A DNA stretch of 64,000 bases from an uncultured Desulfomonile sp. (GTDB taxonomy: Bacteria > Desulfobacterota > Desulfomonilia > Desulfomonilales > Desulfomonilaceae): NCBI GenBank assembly GCA_903952205.1, contig CAJBEZ010000036.1, positions 170,685 through 234,684 of the forward strand. Reading direction: 5' to 3'. Under the pieces are notes generated by a model that saw only the letters and a list, made by a program, of their open reading frames with translations, searched no databases and was not told where the DNA came from. Each line of letters starts with the position of its first letter. The stretch's first letter is position 1. Shown here one piece after another: positions 62,641 to 64,000 of the stretch. The position numbers were made by a program, and so were the translations under genes.

Positions 62641-62670
62641 AAAAAACCGCCATATAGTTATATACGGCGG
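62641..62670 (-). terminator. terminator after the repeat-protein gene
   Basis: CCGCC-ATATA and TATAT-AC-GGCGG arms form a hairpin with a 2-base bulge, followed on the minus strand by a run of six Ts. It lies about 35 bases after the stop at 62706. Confidence 0.85.
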
Positions 62671-62705
62671 TCCTGCGTAGTTAAAAAAAACAGGCTATAC
62701 AAAGG

Positions 62706-62970
62706 CTAAACTAGGTCTTCAAACTTCATCTTGTCAGGATCAATAGCCCTAGCGATTCCGTCTGAAACATTTTCATAGGAACGTTGCGCATTGGAAACAA
62801 TATTCTCATCGGCTGTTTCCAAATCCCTAAAGGAAAAGCCTTCTGGATCTATGATTCCAAGAGTTCCCCGATCCACATCTGATTCTAAACTGCGCGCGAT
62901 CTTCGGATAGGCCGTTTCGTCGAGTAAACTCAGGTTCTCAAACGAAACATCGCTGGGATCAATCAAGCCC
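62706..62970 (-). repeat. three C-terminal IDP-type repeats in the adhesin-like protein
   Basis: The repeats are LIDPSDVSFENL, IIDPEGFSFRDL and AIDPDKMKFEDLV, spaced 37 and 36 residues apart, with a weaker MNPEQM copy 13 residues before the first. The intervals share RS-x-E segments (ARSLESDVDRG and QRSYENVSDG). The last repeat ends exactly at the stop codon. Confidence 0.6.
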
Positions 62971-64000
62971 GAGCTGCTGACCTGCATCTGTTCGGGATTC
63001 ATAACCGTATTCGGTTCAGATTGTACATTCAGGGACGCAATCTGCTCTCCAATTGATCCCTCATTCCCGACAACAGAAGCATATGTTACTGCGGAATCCT
63101 CTCCAACGTATCCTGACGATTTTGTGACATCCGCGAGCGTTGCTACTTCAGCTTGGCCAACCCTTAGAACCGCTCCTCTATCAACATTAGACCTGAAATT
63201 GTCCAATCCAGTAAACCATTCTTCAACACCTCGCTTAGAAGATCCTTCAAAATCAACACCAGTAGCCCAAGGGTCGTCCGTAGCAGATGACCATGTATGA
63301 AACGCCTCCCCTCCGATCGGCCTTGGTTTTGACCCATAGTCGAAAGCGGTACCGATGACTGAAGCTTGAAATTCAAGGCCAACCGGCGCAAGTACAAACC
63401 CTTGTGAAGGGGCGCTGGTGATCGAGGATGGTTGGATCTCAGATTCCACAGATGTGGATGTTAAAACCTCGGTCCTTAGAATATCCACCTGTGGTTCCGG
63501 AGTGTCCGCAATTTCTATAGATATCAAGCCTGCCCCATTCTTGAGTACGCCCCCTTGGGCATCCTCCGCATCTATGGTTATTTTCACCGAACCGTAGAAA
63601 TTTGGAGCGGGGTTGAATGATATGCCTTTGAGCAAATCATTGATCTGTGAAGGCGTGCCAGATAGCACGATTTCGGATGAATCAGACCCCAGCCCACTGA
63701 TGACACCAGAGGAGGGATCCTGAACTCTAAGTGTTACCGTAAGGACATCTCCTTCCACATCTTCAAACACGATGGGCTCGATAAAGATTGCTCCGCTGTC
63801 TTCGTACCCCTTGAGGCTCTGATTGATTCCAGACATAGCTTCCGGGGCGTCGTTTACTGGCGTTACTGTGATCGAGATGATACCATCCGCTCCCAGATGA
63901 TCTCCGCCTGTCTCTACCGTGTGAACCGTTATGGAAGCCTGACCATTGTAATTGGCCGTCGGAGCGAAGCTCAGTGACGCCAGTTGGGCGCTCACTTCAG
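62706..64000 (-). CDS. C-terminal part of a large cadherin/VCBS-like repeat protein
   Basis: The frame runs off the right edge of the window; a GTG at 63995 is only an internal codon. The visible 430 residues begin with two bacterial cadherin-like/VCBS repeats (LASLSFAPTANYNGQASITV and INDLLKGISFNPAPNFYGSV, each with Asp-rich ends such as VEGDVLTVTLRVQDPSSG). These bind calcium and are typical of large adhesins or secreted surface proteins. The last 270 residues are unlike these. They contain three units of the form (I)DP-x4-F-x2-L at residues 345, 382 and 418 of the visible part. I see no C-terminal anchor or sorting signal, so type I secretion or an internal assembly tail is possible. Confidence 0.75.
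   Translation of the reverse strand, partial: EVSAQLASLSFAPTANYNGQASITVHTVETGGDHLGADGIISITVTPVNDAPEAMSGINQSLKGYEDSGAIFIEPIVFEDVEGDVLTVTLRVQDPSSGVISGLGSDSSEIVLSGTPSQINDLLKGISFNPAPNFYGSVKITIDAEDAQGGVLKNGAGLISIEIADTPEPQVDILRTEVLTSTSVESEIQPSSITSAPSQGFVLAPVGLEFQASVIGTAFDYGSKPRPIGGEAFHTWSSATDDPWATGVDFEGSSKRGVEEWFTGLDNFRSNVDRGAVLRVGQAEVATLADVTKSSGYVGEDSAVTYASVVGNEGSIGEQIASLNVQSEPNTVMNPEQMQVSSSGLIDPSDVSFENLSLLDETAYPKIARSLESDVDRGTLGIIDPEGFSFRDLETADENIVSNAQRSYENVSDGIARAIDPDKMKFEDLV

Overview
The window looks like a chromosomal segment of an anaerobic Gram-negative bacterium of moderate GC, most likely a sulfate reducer of the Desulfobacterota. The main clues are a sulfate adenylyltransferase gene (sat) under its own strong promoter, an outer-membrane/LPS gene set (kdsA-kdsC, lptC, lptA, lptB), the rpoN-hpf-ptsN cluster downstream of the Lpt genes, a DctPQM TRAP transporter and several radical-SAM and B12-dependent proteins. 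The genus cannot be named from sequence alone. I see no rRNA, CRISPR array, insertion sequence or prophage.

Layout. 1-3.7 kb: the start of a SYLF-domain gene cut by the window edge, an orphan branched-chain-amino-acid-type binding protein, the rplU-rpmA operon, pgpA and a histidine phosphatase. 3.7-24.4 kb: a glycan/lipid-like region with a methyltransferase, five glycosyltransferases, two B12-binding radical-SAM proteins around a GNAT-fold acyltransferase, two SPASM-type radical-SAM proteins and a MurF-alanine racemase fusion. It also holds the initiator tRNA, a CBS-ACT/macro-domain pair, a LysE exporter and a phosphodiester-glycosidase-like protein. 24.4-33.2 kb: rnhA, yjbQ, ftsY and tldD, then a cell-wall amidase, archease, RtcB and an MFS carrier. 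33.2-46.7 kb: a beta-barrel protein, a DUF3786 protein, a TPR protein, a stand-alone AICAR transformylase, a second SYLF protein, an SPT/KBL/BioF-type enzyme, sat, envelope proteins, yqeC and a small cysteine-cluster protein. 46.7-55.8 kb: purC, pyrG, a KdsA-KdsC fusion, lptC-lptA-lptB, rpoN, hpf and ptsN. 55.8-64 kb: thiC, pbpC, a relic of a CoA ligase, the TRAP operon and the C-terminal part of a large cadherin/VCBS-like repeat protein.

How the genes fit together. Envelope construction dominates: peptidoglycan precursor synthesis (MurF-Alr), remodelling (amidase, M23 peptidase, PbpC), Kdo synthesis and LPS export, surface glycan enzymes and possibly ceramide-type lipids. The cytoplasmic set covers purine and CTP synthesis (PurC, AICAR transformylase, PyrG), thiamine (ThiC, YjbQ), protein targeting (FtsY) and ribosome hibernation (Hpf).

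The most unusual items are two gene fusions (MurF-Alr and KdsA-KdsC, the latter at the place where kdsD often lies), an lptB gene with no ATG/GTG/TTG start where homology requires one (TAATC at the lptA/lptB junction instead of TAATG), a frameshifted internal fragment of a phenylacetate-CoA ligase between dctM and pbpC, a pair of identical 10-bp palindromes around divergent promoters, and a possible bacterial ceramide pathway inferred from an SPT-like enzyme and a GNAT-fold acyltransferase.
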